A DNA stretch of 64,000 nt from Bradyrhizobium glycinis. GTDB lineage: Bacteria; Pseudomonadota; Alphaproteobacteria; Rhizobiales; Xanthobacteraceae. The notes beneath the pieces were generated by a model. It did not search any database. It worked only from the letters and a program-made list of their open reading frames with translations, and was not told the origin of the DNA. Both the position numbers and the translations under genes were made by a program. The stretch lies in contig NZ_JACCHQ010000021.1 of assembly GCF_016031655.1 (NCBI RefSeq), positions 83,655-147,654 of the forward strand. The letters run 5' to 3'. Shown piece after piece: positions 39,903 to 49,299 of the stretch (positions are counted from its first letter, which is position 1; every line of letters begins with the position of its first letter).

Positions 39903-40468
39903 ATGTGGCTTAAGAAGCCGCGGATCTCGCCGGTACCCGACGCCGCAATCACGGCCGCTCAGGTCGATGCGCTGGAACCATTTTTCTGGAGACCACGGAA
40001 CGACATCGTCCGCACCCTCGCGAACAATGCTGAGGCGCTGACTTCCTTTACGCCGCGGCTCAACTACTTCTCCTCGGCAATGTGGCTCAAGCACTTTTCG
40101 TCGCCGAAGAACCACCTTCGCGGAAGAGTACTGGAGATCGTGATCCTGCGCACTGCCTTTCTTTGCAAGTCGGGCTACGAGTGGAGCCATCATGTAAATT
40201 CCGGGAGGCGTGTGGGATGAGCAAAGACGAGATAGTCGAGATCAAGCAGGGAACGCAAAGGGGGGCTTGCCGAGGCAGATCCAGGCCGTCGACGAGCTTC
40301 ACCAAATTACTTCATCAATGATGCTATTTGGGCGGAGCTTGGCAGCCATTACTCAGGTCAACACCACCGGCCTTCTATACCCAGCTCACGATGATGCTCA
40401 ACACATTCGGTGTGCAACTGGAGGAGGGGCTAACTCTCGACGCAGACCTTAACGGTGCCGCACCATAG
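39903..40468 (+). pseudogene. Carboxymuconolactone decarboxylase-like protein, frameshifted (copy 2)
   Basis: Begins MWLKKPRISPVPDAAITAAQ with GGAAGGAG upstream, and keeps the signature SGYEWSHH. After VNSGRRVG a stop interrupts; GMSKDEIVEIKQGTQ follows in another frame, and the C-terminus YTQLTMMLNTFGVQLEEGLT lies in a third, ending at 40466-40468. Compared with copy 1 it has about nine extra residues (YFSSAMWLKHFSSPKNH against YFSWPKNH), which look like a local duplication. At least two frameshifts make it a pseudogene. The ThDP-enzyme gene starts about 200 bases downstream. Confidence 0.85.
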
Positions 40469-40661
40469 CCGTGCCCCGGCAACTTGGCGCAAATGCTAAC
40501 GACTGACGATGCGGATTGCACGGTGAGCCCCCTTCAATAGGTACGCCGCCGTGATGGGGTTGATAGCCTGATCTCTGTGGGCTGGATGTTCGAACACCCA
40601 AGTCCACACAATAAGACCCATGACACGGAAACAAAATGACACGCAGAGAAGGAGTTACGAA

Positions 40662-42449
40662 ATGAGCCACGTCGCAGCTGGCACTGCTGCACGCGCAGCC
40701 GGCACCGACCCGCAGAGTTCTGTGGCATCCCAGACCTCCGCCGGCTATACACCCCCGCGGGACGGTGGTCGGCTGTTGGTCGAGGAGCTCCTTGCTCACG
40801 GCGTCGACGCGATCTTCGGCTTGGAGGGCGGGCACATCGATCCGATCCTACACGCCGCGCGCGAGGCGGGGATGAAGATGATCGATGTCCGGCACGAAGC
40901 GGTTGCTGGCTATGCCGCGGAAGGCTACTTCCGCATCACCGGCAAACCGGCCGTTAGCCTCGTAACGGCCGGTCCAGGCTTTGCCAATTCGCTGACGGGG
41001 ATGGCCGGTGCCTTCCTCGACCGGATTCCCGTGCTGTTTGTGTCCGGGGCTGCGCCAACTCGAGAACCCGAGATGAATGCACTGCAGGGAGGCTTTGATC
41101 AAGTTGCGATGGCGCGGCCAGTCACCAAGTGGGCGGATCGCGCGACCTCGATAAAGGTGATCGGCCCGATGGTTCGGGCGGCGCTTCGAGCGATGTTCGC
41201 CGGTGCTCCCGGGCCGGCCTTTCTGGAGATCCCGATTGACGTTGTCTTCGGTGACGGGTCCTGTGCACCTCATCCGCCGCCGACCAAGGTAGGGCCGCCG
41301 AGGACGGCTCCATCCCCTGAAGCTGTCAGCTCTGCGCTCTCGCTGCTGGAAAACGCCGAGCGTCCGGTGATTCTCGTCGGCAGCGGTGCCCTGGTTTCGG
41401 GGTGCAGTCAAGAGCTGATTCACTTCGCGGAACGCATCGGCGCTCCCGTGTACGCGAACGTCAAGGCGCTTGGGCTCATGCCTGGGACTCATCCGCTCGC
41501 CTGTGGAAGCTTCATCACGCTGGCGCGCTCGTCCGTCTCACCAGACGTCGTCCTGATTCTCGGCGCTCGCCATGGAATGTTCATGGGGGGCGCTAGCAAC
41601 GACGTCATCCCCGCAGATGCCCGCGTGATCCAGGTGGACGTTGATCATCGCGAGATCGGCCGTATCCACCCAGCGCACGTGCCAATCGTCGCGGACTGTC
41701 GTGAAACTCTTGCGGCGTTCCTTCGCGACCGCCGTCACTACCCGAACCGAACTCAGTGGACGAAGGAGGCAGCCGCCGAGACTTCGTGGCATGAGAAGCG
41801 ATATGCCGAGGCACTCAACGATGATGGAAGCGACATGCATCCGTATCGAGTGCTTCGAGAGATGGCCAACTTCGTGGACGAGAAAACCGTTGTAATCGCC
41901 GAGGGCGGCGATGCGGGTGCCTGGGCGGAAGTCGTGCTTGGGCCACGCGCCGCCGGTCCCGGTCATTACTTTGGCATCGGATACTTCGGGAATCTTGGGA
42001 TGCACCAAGGGCTCGCTATAGGTACTCAGCTCGCTCGACCTGACCTGAGAGTAATCTGTGTCACGGGCGATGGATCTGCCGGATTCCAGATGCAGGAGTT
42101 GGACACGATGGTTCGCCATCGGCTGCCAATCGTGACGGTGGTCTTCAATGACCGCGCTTGGGGAATGAGCAGAAATTACATGATCAATCAGCCACGGGGC
42201 AGCACGTGGGTCGACCTCGGCGACAACCTGCGCTATGATCAGGTATGCGAGGCATGCGGTGGTCACGGTGAGTTCGTCACGTCAAGCGATCAGCTACCTG
42301 GGGCGCTGGCGCGCGCCTTGAAGTCGGGCCGCACCGCATGCGTCAATGTGTTCACGCGGTCAGCCGTAAGCCCGAAGTCCGAGCAGTACACCCGGCTCGG
42401 AAAAATGGGGGAGATAGTCCTGCCGTATTATCGGGACCCCGACGCATAG
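40662..42449 (+). CDS. Thiamine diphosphate-dependent enzyme (acetolactate synthase-like)
   Basis: A 595-residue protein with the three-domain build of pyruvate decarboxylase/acetolactate synthase enzymes. The N-terminal PYR domain holds the proton-relay glutamate Glu79 (RHEAVAGYAAEGY); a central domain follows (about 220-360, VILVGSGALVSG); the C-terminal PP domain has the ThDP motif starting GDGSAGFQ at 469 and ending near VVFND. Relatives include acetolactate synthase, benzoylformate decarboxylase, oxalyl-CoA decarboxylase and 2-hydroxyacyl-CoA lyase. There is no small regulatory subunit and no biosynthetic neighbour, so a catabolic decarboxylase or lyase is more likely than amino-acid biosynthesis. 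The ATG at 40662 has AGAAGGAG in front. The first 30 residues are low-complexity and outside the fold. Confidence 0.88.
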   Translation: MSHVAAGTAARAAGTDPQSSVASQTSAGYTPPRDGGRLLVEELLAHGVDAIFGLEGGHIDPILHAAREAGMKMIDVRHEAVAGYAAEGYFRITGKPAVSLVTAGPGFANSLTGMAGAFLDRIPVLFVSGAAPTREPEMNALQGGFDQVAMARPVTKWADRATSIKVIGPMVRAALRAMFAGAPGPAFLEIPIDVVFGDGSCAPHPPPTKVGPPRTAPSPEAVSSALSLLENAERPVILVGSGALVSGCSQELIHFAERIGAPVYANVKALGLMPGTHPLACGSFITLARSSVSPDVVLILGARHGMFMGGASNDVIPADARVIQVDVDHREIGRIHPAHVPIVADCRETLAAFLRDRRHYPNRTQWTKEAAAETSWHEKRYAEALNDDGSDMHPYRVLREMANFVDEKTVVIAEGGDAGAWAEVVLGPRAAGPGHYFGIGYFGNLGMHQGLAIGTQLARPDLRVICVTGDGSAGFQMQELDTMVRHRLPIVTVVFNDRAWGMSRNYMINQPRGSTWVDLGDNLRYDQVCEACGGHGEFVTSSDQLPGALARALKSGRTACVNVFTRSAVSPKSEQYTRLGKMGEIVLPYYRDPDA

Positions 42450-42469
42450 CCGTCAGCCTGATGCCGTGT

Positions 42470-42549
42470 TGCACTCATTACGGGGCGGCCGGTTGGATCG
42501 GGTCAGCTGTTGTTCCACATCTGGCCCGCACCGGACATGTAGTCCACTG
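42470..42549 (+). pseudogene. N-terminal scrap of an NAD-dependent epimerase/extended SDR
   Basis: The plus strand reads GAAGWIGSAVVPHLARTGHV and then stops. This is the nucleotide-binding opening (GxxGxxG) of extended SDRs such as NAD-dependent epimerases. Nothing after the stop continues it. It is a short scrap, so the call rests on one motif. Confidence 0.5.
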
Positions 42550-42599
42550 ACACAAGTGCGTGCCGCCTCTGCAGTAGTCAGTGAGATCGAAGCTGAAGG

Positions 42600-42940
42600 T
42601 GGCTGAGCCAACACGGCGGGGTCGGCCTAACCGACGATGAGTTGGACCGCCTGCGGAGCCGGGATGTGGAGGTTGACAAGCTATCCGACGAGGACATTGA
42701 GGATTTGGCTGCTGATCGCGCCCGCAAGTGCGTCGAGGATGCTCTGACCGCCGCGTCAGAAGCGGCACGCATCATCCTGGACGGCGTCAGGGCCGACAGA
42801 TGGCGTATCCTGATTGGTGTTCACGCCGAGGAACTCGATCAGCGACTCCGGCAGGACGTTGAAAACGTCTACATGCCGGAGTTCTATAAGAGTGCTGCCG
42901 AAAGGTGGGCTGGTGGCGGGCCCGAATCATCCATGAGTTT
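42600..42940 (+). pseudogene. C-terminal fragment of an SDR related to that at 59471
   Basis: The frame reads GVGLTDDELDRLRSRDVEVD, then DRARKCVEDALTAASEAARI and ILDGVRADRWRILIGVHAEE through VENVYMPEFYKSAAERW. This aligns with the unusual C-terminal extension of the intact SDR at 59471-60424 (ERARKFIDDAPNTAEQAVKM, ILEGVRAGKWRIFAGADAQK, PENAYAAEVYKKVAED). The catalytic and cofactor-binding parts are missing. It shows that a second gene of this SDR type once lay here. Confidence 0.75.
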
Positions 42941-43196
42941 TCGTCTTTTTCCTGCGGTTAGGTTCGCCCGCGTTGGCGGGGCTAATGCATCGTGTCGAGC
43001 GCACCTACTCCACGCAAAATATACGTGCGGCTGACAGCGCATCCCGAGGGTTAAGTGCCAACCAGCCCTATAGCGATGTATTCCGGCTTGCCGGGGGCTT
43101 GGCAGTGGCGATCAGCTGTGCCAGGTCAGCGCGATGACGGCTTATGCGTTTCCGGGCGCATAGTCCGAAGGTCCTGATGGAAGGAGAACGATATCG

Positions 43197-43760
43197 ATGA
43201 AGCTCAAGAAGCCCCGTTTCGCTCCCTTGTCTGACGCGGAGCTCACCCGCGAGCAGGCCGAGGCACTGGAACCCTACTTCTGGGGCAACCCCAGCAATAT
43301 CATGCGCACGCTCGCTCACAGTCCGGTGGCCCTCAGCCGCTTTACGCCGTGGTGCAGCTACTTCCTCTCGCGGCACATGCACCTTCCGCTGCGGCAGAAG
43401 GAGATCGTGATCCTGCGCACGGGATTCCTGTGCAAGTCCGGTTATGAATGGGCCCATCACGCCAATTCGGCCAGACGCGTCGGGATGACTGAGGAGGAGC
43501 TGTCTGCCATCAAGTCCGGCGCGGACGCCGGCTGGAAGCCAGCGGAAGCCGTCTTGATGCGGGCGGTCGATGAGTTGGTGGGCAACCACTTCATCTCCGA
43601 TCCGACCTGGACGGAGCTTCAGCGGTACTACTCCAAGGAGCAGTGCATGGACGTCGTCTATACGGCAGCCTTCTACGCGCAGCTCTCGATGATCCTAAAC
43701 ACCTTCGGCGTGCAGATGGAGGAGGGCCTCACTCTGGATCCCGACTTCAGGCCGACCTGA
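43197..43760 (+). CDS. Carboxymuconolactone decarboxylase family protein (intact copy 3)
   Basis: A 187-residue alpha-helical protein of the CMD/AhpD fold, the only undamaged one of three. The signature is VILRTGFLCKSGYEWAHHAN; the AhpD CxxC redox pair is absent, so it fits the gamma-carboxymuconolactone decarboxylase side. The C-terminus NTFGVQMEEGLTLDPDF is shared with both broken copies. AAGGAG lies about ten bases before the ATG. The ThDP-enzyme gene and an SDR fragment lie upstream. Likely role is handling a lactone or beta-keto acid intermediate; the two broken paralogues may have done the same. Confidence 0.88.
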   Translation: MKLKKPRFAPLSDAELTREQAEALEPYFWGNPSNIMRTLAHSPVALSRFTPWCSYFLSRHMHLPLRQKEIVILRTGFLCKSGYEWAHHANSARRVGMTEEELSAIKSGADAGWKPAEAVLMRAVDELVGNHFISDPTWTELQRYYSKEQCMDVVYTAAFYAQLSMILNTFGVQMEEGLTLDPDFRPT

Positions 43761-44524
43761 GGGCACCGCCGCCGTGTTCTCTTAAACAACAGGAATCATC
43801 ATTGAGCGCCGCAGGAGCGTGGATGGCCACGTGCAACACCGATGTGCTGGGAACAGAGGAGGCGCTTCGATTGATCGGGGGCTCGGTTGTTCGTGGTCAG
43901 CCGCGCCGCGGACGGCGAGTACTTCGCCATGATAGCCATTGCTCCCACAGAAGGTCCATCTCTCAGGGTATTGTCGGCGGCCCGATCATAGAATACCCCA
44001 AGCACTCGGAACCTTCGACACGTGCGGGGAGGGGGCTGCCCGCCTTCGTCGACCTTCGCAGCAATGAGGTGAAGGTCGAAGGCGAGCGCGTATTCATCAA
44101 GCTGTGAGCAGAGCGAGACGCAAACAGCGTTTGCTCGTTCTGCAGTCGCTCTGGGCGCTAGAGAGGCTTCAATCCGAGGTTTTCCGCTCCATCGAGGATC
44201 GCTTGGAAATAGCGAAAGAGGCCGGCGTCAAATCTGCGCTCCACAGATCGGGTCGCGTCATCCCAGCCGGGGTTTCAATCATGAGAGCGGAAGTCTCCCC
44301 AGAATGCCGAGCATGCGTATATGAGGCGCAGAGCCTCCGCTAGTCGCGCTGTCTGGGTACGGGTCCGATGACGGGTGCTTTCCGCTGCGAGGCAGAGTGG
44401 CCTAGCCCCTGGGCGCTACGGACAGCGCGCAACGTCCTTGTAGACGTTCGTTGTGGAGCTTCGCATCGAATTCGGAAGCGCGGTCTAAGCACGTCTAGGC
44501 TGTCTCCGAGGCGTAGTCGAAGCC
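43761..44524. other. Stretch without a recognised gene
   Basis: A frame from 43799 to 44107 begins MSAAGAWMATCNTDVLGTEE and ends LPAFVDLRSNEVKVEGERVF, and a further frame covers 44104-44343. Neither matches a family I know, and frames on the other strand are equally open. Possibly the remains of an unidentified gene. Confidence 0.4.
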
Positions 44525-45067
44525 TGCTCCGATGAAGCCGACGGCTCGAGACAGGACATCTGGCCCCTGACAGACGAGAAGCTCGATCATGCATTCGATA
44601 AGCCTAACCAGATCAATCCGTATGTAAGCAAGTGGTGGAGCGCGGGCAGTGAACCGCCTCAACTGCTGGTCAACGGTGAATACGCGATGACCAGTGCGTT
44701 CGACGGCCGTGTGACCGCCGCCATTCGAAAAGGGGCGCCGCTCAAGTTCGTTTGGGAAGGGGCCTGGCTCACGTATAGCTATGCAGCGATTCTTAAAGGC
44801 GGGCCCGATACAGCGAATGCGCAAAAACTGTTTGCTCTTGAACCGGGCGCAGATTGCGGCCGGATTTACTCAAGGTACTGGCTATCCCGGGCCGAATACA
44901 CACCAGCTCCAGTATCTCCCAGCGGAGTGGATCCCGCTGCTCAGCATCGGCCCAAGAATGCTAAGGTCATTCCGGAGGACTCCGCTTGGCTGGCTGCCAG
45001 GCGGCCTGATGGTAAGACGAATGCAGATCATCTGCAGGAGCGTTGGCTCGCATGGCGGGCGCAATGA
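44525..45067 (+). pseudogene. C-terminal fragment of a solute-binding protein (copy 1)
   Basis: Reads DIWPLTDEKLDHAFDKPNQI and MTSAFDGRVTAAIRKGAPLK, closely matching residues about 205-300 of the intact solute-binding protein at 50890-52014. A frameshift near 44836 moves the match to NRAQIAAGFTQGTGYPGPNT, and another returns it to the original frame for the ending LQERWLAWRAQ, identical in its last eight residues to the intact gene. The N-terminal half with its signal peptide is missing. Confidence 0.88.
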
Positions 45068-45186
45068 ACTCTCGAATGCTTGGCGGCGTCTCCTGGAGAA
45101 GTCGAGAAGATAGATGAAGACGAGCAGATCGCTGTGCAGTAGAAAGACTGTGAGCGTCATCCGGCGACCACGCACTGAGGGCTGAT

Positions 45187-46148
45187 CTAGGTGTTTTGTC
45201 CCAGACTTTGATGGTGCATTTCGCATGATTCGAAGGAAGCGCTAAGGGACAAGTTTTACACGCCTGCGCCACCACGACGGAGGCAGTCCGTCGAGCAATA
45301 CAAAATTAGTCAAGAGAGTCTGAGAGCCGTCGCCAAGGGCTACGGGATCAACCAGAAGACTGTCGCGAAGTGGAAGCAGCGCGGGACTATGACCAATCTG
45401 CCGACAGGCCCCAAGGAAGCCAAGTCGACCGTCCTTTCCATTGAGGAGGAGGCGATTATCGTTGCTTTCCGGCGGCATACGCTGCTGCCGCTCGATGATT
45501 GCCTCTATGCACTGCAGCCGACCATCCCGCATCTGAGGCGATCATCCCTGCATCGCTGCCTCCAGCGCCATGGCATCAGCCGATTGCCGGAGGTCGAAGG
45601 CAGCAAGCCTGCAAAGGAAACGTTCAAGGGCTATCCGATTGGCTATTTCCACATCGACATCGCTGAGCTCCAAACCGCTGAAGGCAAGCTCTACCTCTAT
45701 GTCGCGATCGATCGCACCAGCAAGTTCGCCTTCGTCCAACTGGTCAGGAAGACGGGACGGACCTCCGCCGCGGCCTTCCTCGAAGCTCTGATCACCGACA
45801 GTGGGACCCAGTTCACTTTCCCACCGCGCTACGCGGACGGCCCGACGGCAAGATACGCGACACAATGTTCGACATGCGCTGCCAAGGGAACGGGATCGAA
45901 CATCGGCTGACCAAGATCAAGCATCCCTGGACCAATGGCCAGGTCGAGCGCATGAACCGCACGATCAAGGAAGCGAGCGTTCAACAGCTAAATTTCGATC
46001 GACACGATCAGCTCCCTACAACTACGCGCGGAGGCTGAAGACCTTGAAGGGTCTCACGCCTTACGAATACATCTGCAAATCCTGGACTTCCCAGCCAGAA
46101 CGATTCAAACTCAATCCGTTCCAGAAAATGCCGGGGCTAAACACCTAG
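45187..46148 (+). mobile_element. IS481-family element, transposase damaged (first copy)
   Basis: Imperfect terminal inverted repeats bound the element: CTAGGTGTTTTGTCCC on the left and GGGGCTAAACACCTAG on the right (14 of 16 positions pair). The transposase starts near 45230 with a helix-turn-helix (LRAVAKGYGINQKTVAKWKQ), then the integrase core GYFHIDIAELQTAEGKLYLY and VAIDRTSKFAFVQL. After FLEALITDSG an internal deletion and a frameshift near 45860 occur; the rest, IEHRLTKIKHPWTNGQVERM, and the ending LKGLTPYEYICKSW lie downstream. The stop codon falls in the right terminal repeat. No target duplication was seen. Confidence 0.85.
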
Positions 46149-46191
46149 TCGGCTAGGAAGGTCTCGTGGATTGGTTCGTCACGAGGTCACC

Positions 46192-46644
46192 ATGTCGAAA
46201 GATAGTTGTAAGGATGGCGATAAGGATAGGCATACGCCTATCCTTGAGGACGGCTCCGACACGCTGCGGCGCGTCGAGATCATCACGCGGACCGGCCGAC
46301 GACGGTGCTGGCCGACCGATGCGAAAGCGGCGATTGTCGCGGAGAGTTTTGCGCCGGGTGCATGCGCTTCCGGGGTGGCGCGGCGACACGACATCAGCCC
46401 GAGCCTGTTGTTTCTTTGGCCTCGCCAGGCCACGCGGGCGAAGCTCGCGGAACGCAGGGATGGAGGCATGCCATCAGCCTTTGTGCCGGTCGCAATCACC
46501 GACTGTGGAGGCAAATTGCCACTATGCGAGGAGCAGGGAGCGATTGAGATCGAGGTCGGCGCAGTTCGCATCCGTGTCATGGGAACGGTCGATCGGCGAG
46601 CACTCTGCGAGGTGCTTGCTGCAGTCGGGACGGTCGGCCGATGA
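46192..46644 (+). CDS. tnpA: IS66-family TnpA-like protein
   Basis: A 150-residue IS66 orf1-type protein with a helix-turn-helix region: RRCWPTDAKAAIVAESFAPG, then CASGVARRHDISPSLLFLWP, as in TnpA of IS66 elements. The C-terminus ends ALCEVLAAVGTVGR, and its stop region overlaps the start of tnpB (46641) in the usual ATGA fashion. This gene looks undamaged, but the rest of the element is not. Confidence 0.8.
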   Translation: MSKDSCKDGDKDRHTPILEDGSDTLRRVEIITRTGRRRCWPTDAKAAIVAESFAPGACASGVARRHDISPSLLFLWPRQATRAKLAERRDGGMPSAFVPVAITDCGGKLPLCEEQGAIEIEVGAVRIRVMGTVDRRALCEVLAAVGTVGR

Positions 46645-48711
46645 TCGGGCCCCGCGCTGGGTTATCGGTCTGGATCGCGACGCAGCCGGTCGATTTCCGT
46701 CGCGGCATGGACTCGCTGGCGATGCTGGTAAGCGAGGCGTTTGGAGCCGAGGCTTCCGGAGCATTTGCCGCGCATCGACGTCGTGATCGATATCGAGAGC
46801 CACGTCTGCCCCTGCTGCGGCGAGCGGCTGCACAAGATCGGGGAGACCGTCAAGGAAGCCTTCGACGTCATTCCGATGCAGTACCAGGTCAAGCGCATTG
46901 TGCGTCCGCGCTACGGCTGCCGGGGATGCCTCCAGGGTGTGCTGCAGGCACCCGCGCCGGCCCAGGCGATCGACGGCGGGATGGTGACGGAAGCCTTGCT
47001 GGCCCACATCGCGGTGATGAAATACGGCTACCAGCTGCCGCTGTATCGGCAGGAACAGATGTTCGCCGCGCAAGGCACGCTTGACCGGCAGACGCTGGCC
47101 TCATGGATGGGCCGCGCCGCCTGGTGGCTGAAGCCGCTTCACACGCTGTTGCGCAACACAGTGATGTCCTACCCGCGGCTGTTTGCCGACGAGACGCCAT
47201 TGCCGGTTCTCGATCCCGGCCGTGGCAGGACCAAAGTCTGCCAGTTCTGGGCGATCGCCACCGATGACGGCCCGTGGGGCGGCCCCGCGCCGCCGGCGGT
47301 GGTCTACATGTTTGCCGAGGATCGCAAGGCGATCCGCGCCAAGCATCTGTTCGGGGACTGCCACGGCATCCTGCAGGTCGACGTGTGTGGACGCCCCAGT
47401 AAATGCAAGCAAAATCTAGGTTCGGAACAGGCATGTGGTCGGGTGCTGACGTGTGTCCGGCCTCGTGATGCGACCTCTACACGTCGCGGGCCCTTATGCA
47501 ATGCGTGGATTGGATCCAATTCGGCTACGCGTGCTCTCTGGCACTCATCGACCTCTTGATTCTTCCAATCCTATTCCCTGACCGATTGCCCATAATCCTC
47601 CGTTAGACCTTACCACATTCCCGACGTCTCTCGGCTTCTGGCCCTGCGTTACGCAACACCAGACGCTGGAGCTTGGTAAACGCCACCGCGGACCATCAAG
47701 GCCCAAGCGATACGCGCCAATTTGTTGGCTAGAGCGACCGGAATCAGCTTTGGAGGCTTCTTCGAGAGCATTCTCGCCAGCCAGGATCCTGCTGGCGATC
47801 CATATCGTCTTGCCCATCGCACGACGGCGGTCGCACCAAGCACAAGGAGGCGTCGGAGATCTCGCCGCGCCATCCTGGAGATTTTGCCAAGCCTGTCCTT
47901 GCCTCCGGAAGAACTCTGTTTGGGCGTGAGACCAATCCAGGCCGCAAAATCACGCCCCTTGGAAAAGGTCTCCGCCGAGGGCGCCAAGGCCTCTATCGCT
48001 GTGGCGCAGATTGTCCCGATCCCCGGAATAGTCATTAAGCGAGAGGCGACCTGGTCCTTTCTAGCGCGCATCCGAAGTCCCTTCTCCAGTTCTACTATCT
48101 GCTCCGACAGGGCTTCCACATGCTTCAAGAGATTCTGGCAAAGGCCACGAGCAAGATCGGGCAGGTCCGGATATGTTGCTAAGAGCTCATCCAAGCGGGG
48201 GATATGTCTCACGCCTGAGCAACGATCAAGCCGTATTCCGCAAGATGTCCGCGCAAAGCGTTAATCGCCTGTGTACGCTGTCGAACCAAGAGATCACGAA
48301 CCTTGAATGCCATGGAAGAGGCTTGTTTCTCGGCGCTCTTGACGCCGACAAAGCGCATCGTTGGTCGAGACGCGGCTTCAGCGATCGCTTCCGCATCCGC
48401 TGCATCGTTCTTCTGACGCTTACGGACGCATTGAAATAGACAGCAATACGGTCGAGCGCAGCATCAAGCCGATAGGCCTGGGAAAGAAGAACTACTTGCT
48501 CGCCGGCAGTGAAGGCGGCGTCGAGAAATGGGCCATTCTCGCGTCGTTCATCAACACGGCAAAGCTGCAAGACATCGACCCGCGGCACTATCTGACCGAT
48601 GTTATCGAGCGCATCGTCTCCGGACGTACAAAGATCAATCAGCTGCACATGCTGTTGCCGTGGAATTGGAAGGCCGAGCGCGACAGTTCGCTGGCAAAGC
48701 TCGCCGCCTGA
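46641..48711 (+). pseudogene. IS66 tnpB/tnpC, deleted and split by an IS110 element
   Basis: The TnpB start, RAGLSVWIATQPVDFRRGMD, is cut after about 32 codons and joined near 46738 to TnpC (LPEHLPRIDVVIDIESHVCP, with CPCC zinc pair). TnpC continues through FADETPLPVLDPGRGRTKVC to GDCHGILQVDV at about 47390. Unrelated sequence and an IS110 fragment follow, and the TnpC C-terminus resumes near 48424 with RIEIDSNTVERSIKPIGLGK and ends DSSLAKLAA. Roughly a hundred or more TnpC residues are missing at the junction, so the IS110 insertion was accompanied or followed by deletion. Confidence 0.85.
47649..48437 (-). mobile_element. IS110-family transposase, truncated and frameshifted
   Basis: The minus strand reads NDAADAEAIAEAASRPTMRF and KVRDLLVRQRTQAINALRGH near 48300, then after a one-base loss RHIPRLDELLATYPDLPDLA, then MTIPGIGTICATAIEALAPS, FAAWIGLTPKQSSSGGKDRL and the C-terminal LIPVALANKLARIAWALMVR. 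The N-terminal DEDD region is cut at the junction with the IS66 TnpC C-terminus. IS110 elements have no long inverted repeats, so its ends cannot be placed exactly. Confidence 0.85.
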
Positions 48712-48716
48712 TCAGT

Positions 48717-49130
48717 TCGACGGCAGGGCATCTGGAACTTCCTGCGCATCGCTGGTGTCGTCATAGATCTCCTCCCGGATCACGCGCAGCGTCAGCTCGT
48801 GCAGATAGACTTGCAACGCCCTCTCCAGCCTCGGTGAACTCCGGCAACAGAACTTTGTCGACGAAGCCTCGGGACGCACGGATCACCACCGTGTTGCGTC
48901 GTTGGCGGTGATAACGAAACGGCCGCAGCCCGTACCGGCGGCAAAGCGCCAAAAATAGGTGCCGCGACCATTAGTCAGGAAGTGAGAATTGCTGCTCGAT
49001 CGGCAGATCGTGGCGAGCGAGCTCCGCGACCCGGGCACGCACCGCTGTAGCGCAGCTTCCGCCGCAAGGCGCTCACCGGCAGTTCCGGCACCCGCGAACA
49101 ACGCCTCGATCTTCCGGAGCTTCTCGCGCA
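48717..49130 (-). pseudogene. Broken conserved hypothetical protein
   Basis: The minus strand, read across frameshifts, gives NDQQLREKLRKIEALFAGAG with TAGERLAAEAALQR, then FSLPDNWSRHLFLALCRRYG-like sequence, RPFRYHRQRRNTVVIRASRG and FVDKVLLPEFTE, then VYLHELTLRVIREEIYDDTS. The opening helix resembles DUF2786-type proteins. Similar small proteins occur next to mobile elements in rhizobia to my recollection, but I cannot name a function. At least two frame changes make it a pseudogene. Confidence 0.5.
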
Positions 49131-49299
49131 GCTGCTGGTCATTCTGATCCCCGTTACCCGCTCCGAACCGGGATCACCCCATCACCGCGCCCCGGCAGCG
49201 TCAATCATCCCGACCGCGCTATCCAGAACATTCCGCGCAAGTCAAGCCCAGGCACCAGTGATCTTCTCGTGACGCTCACGAAAGACTCTACGGTGTTTT

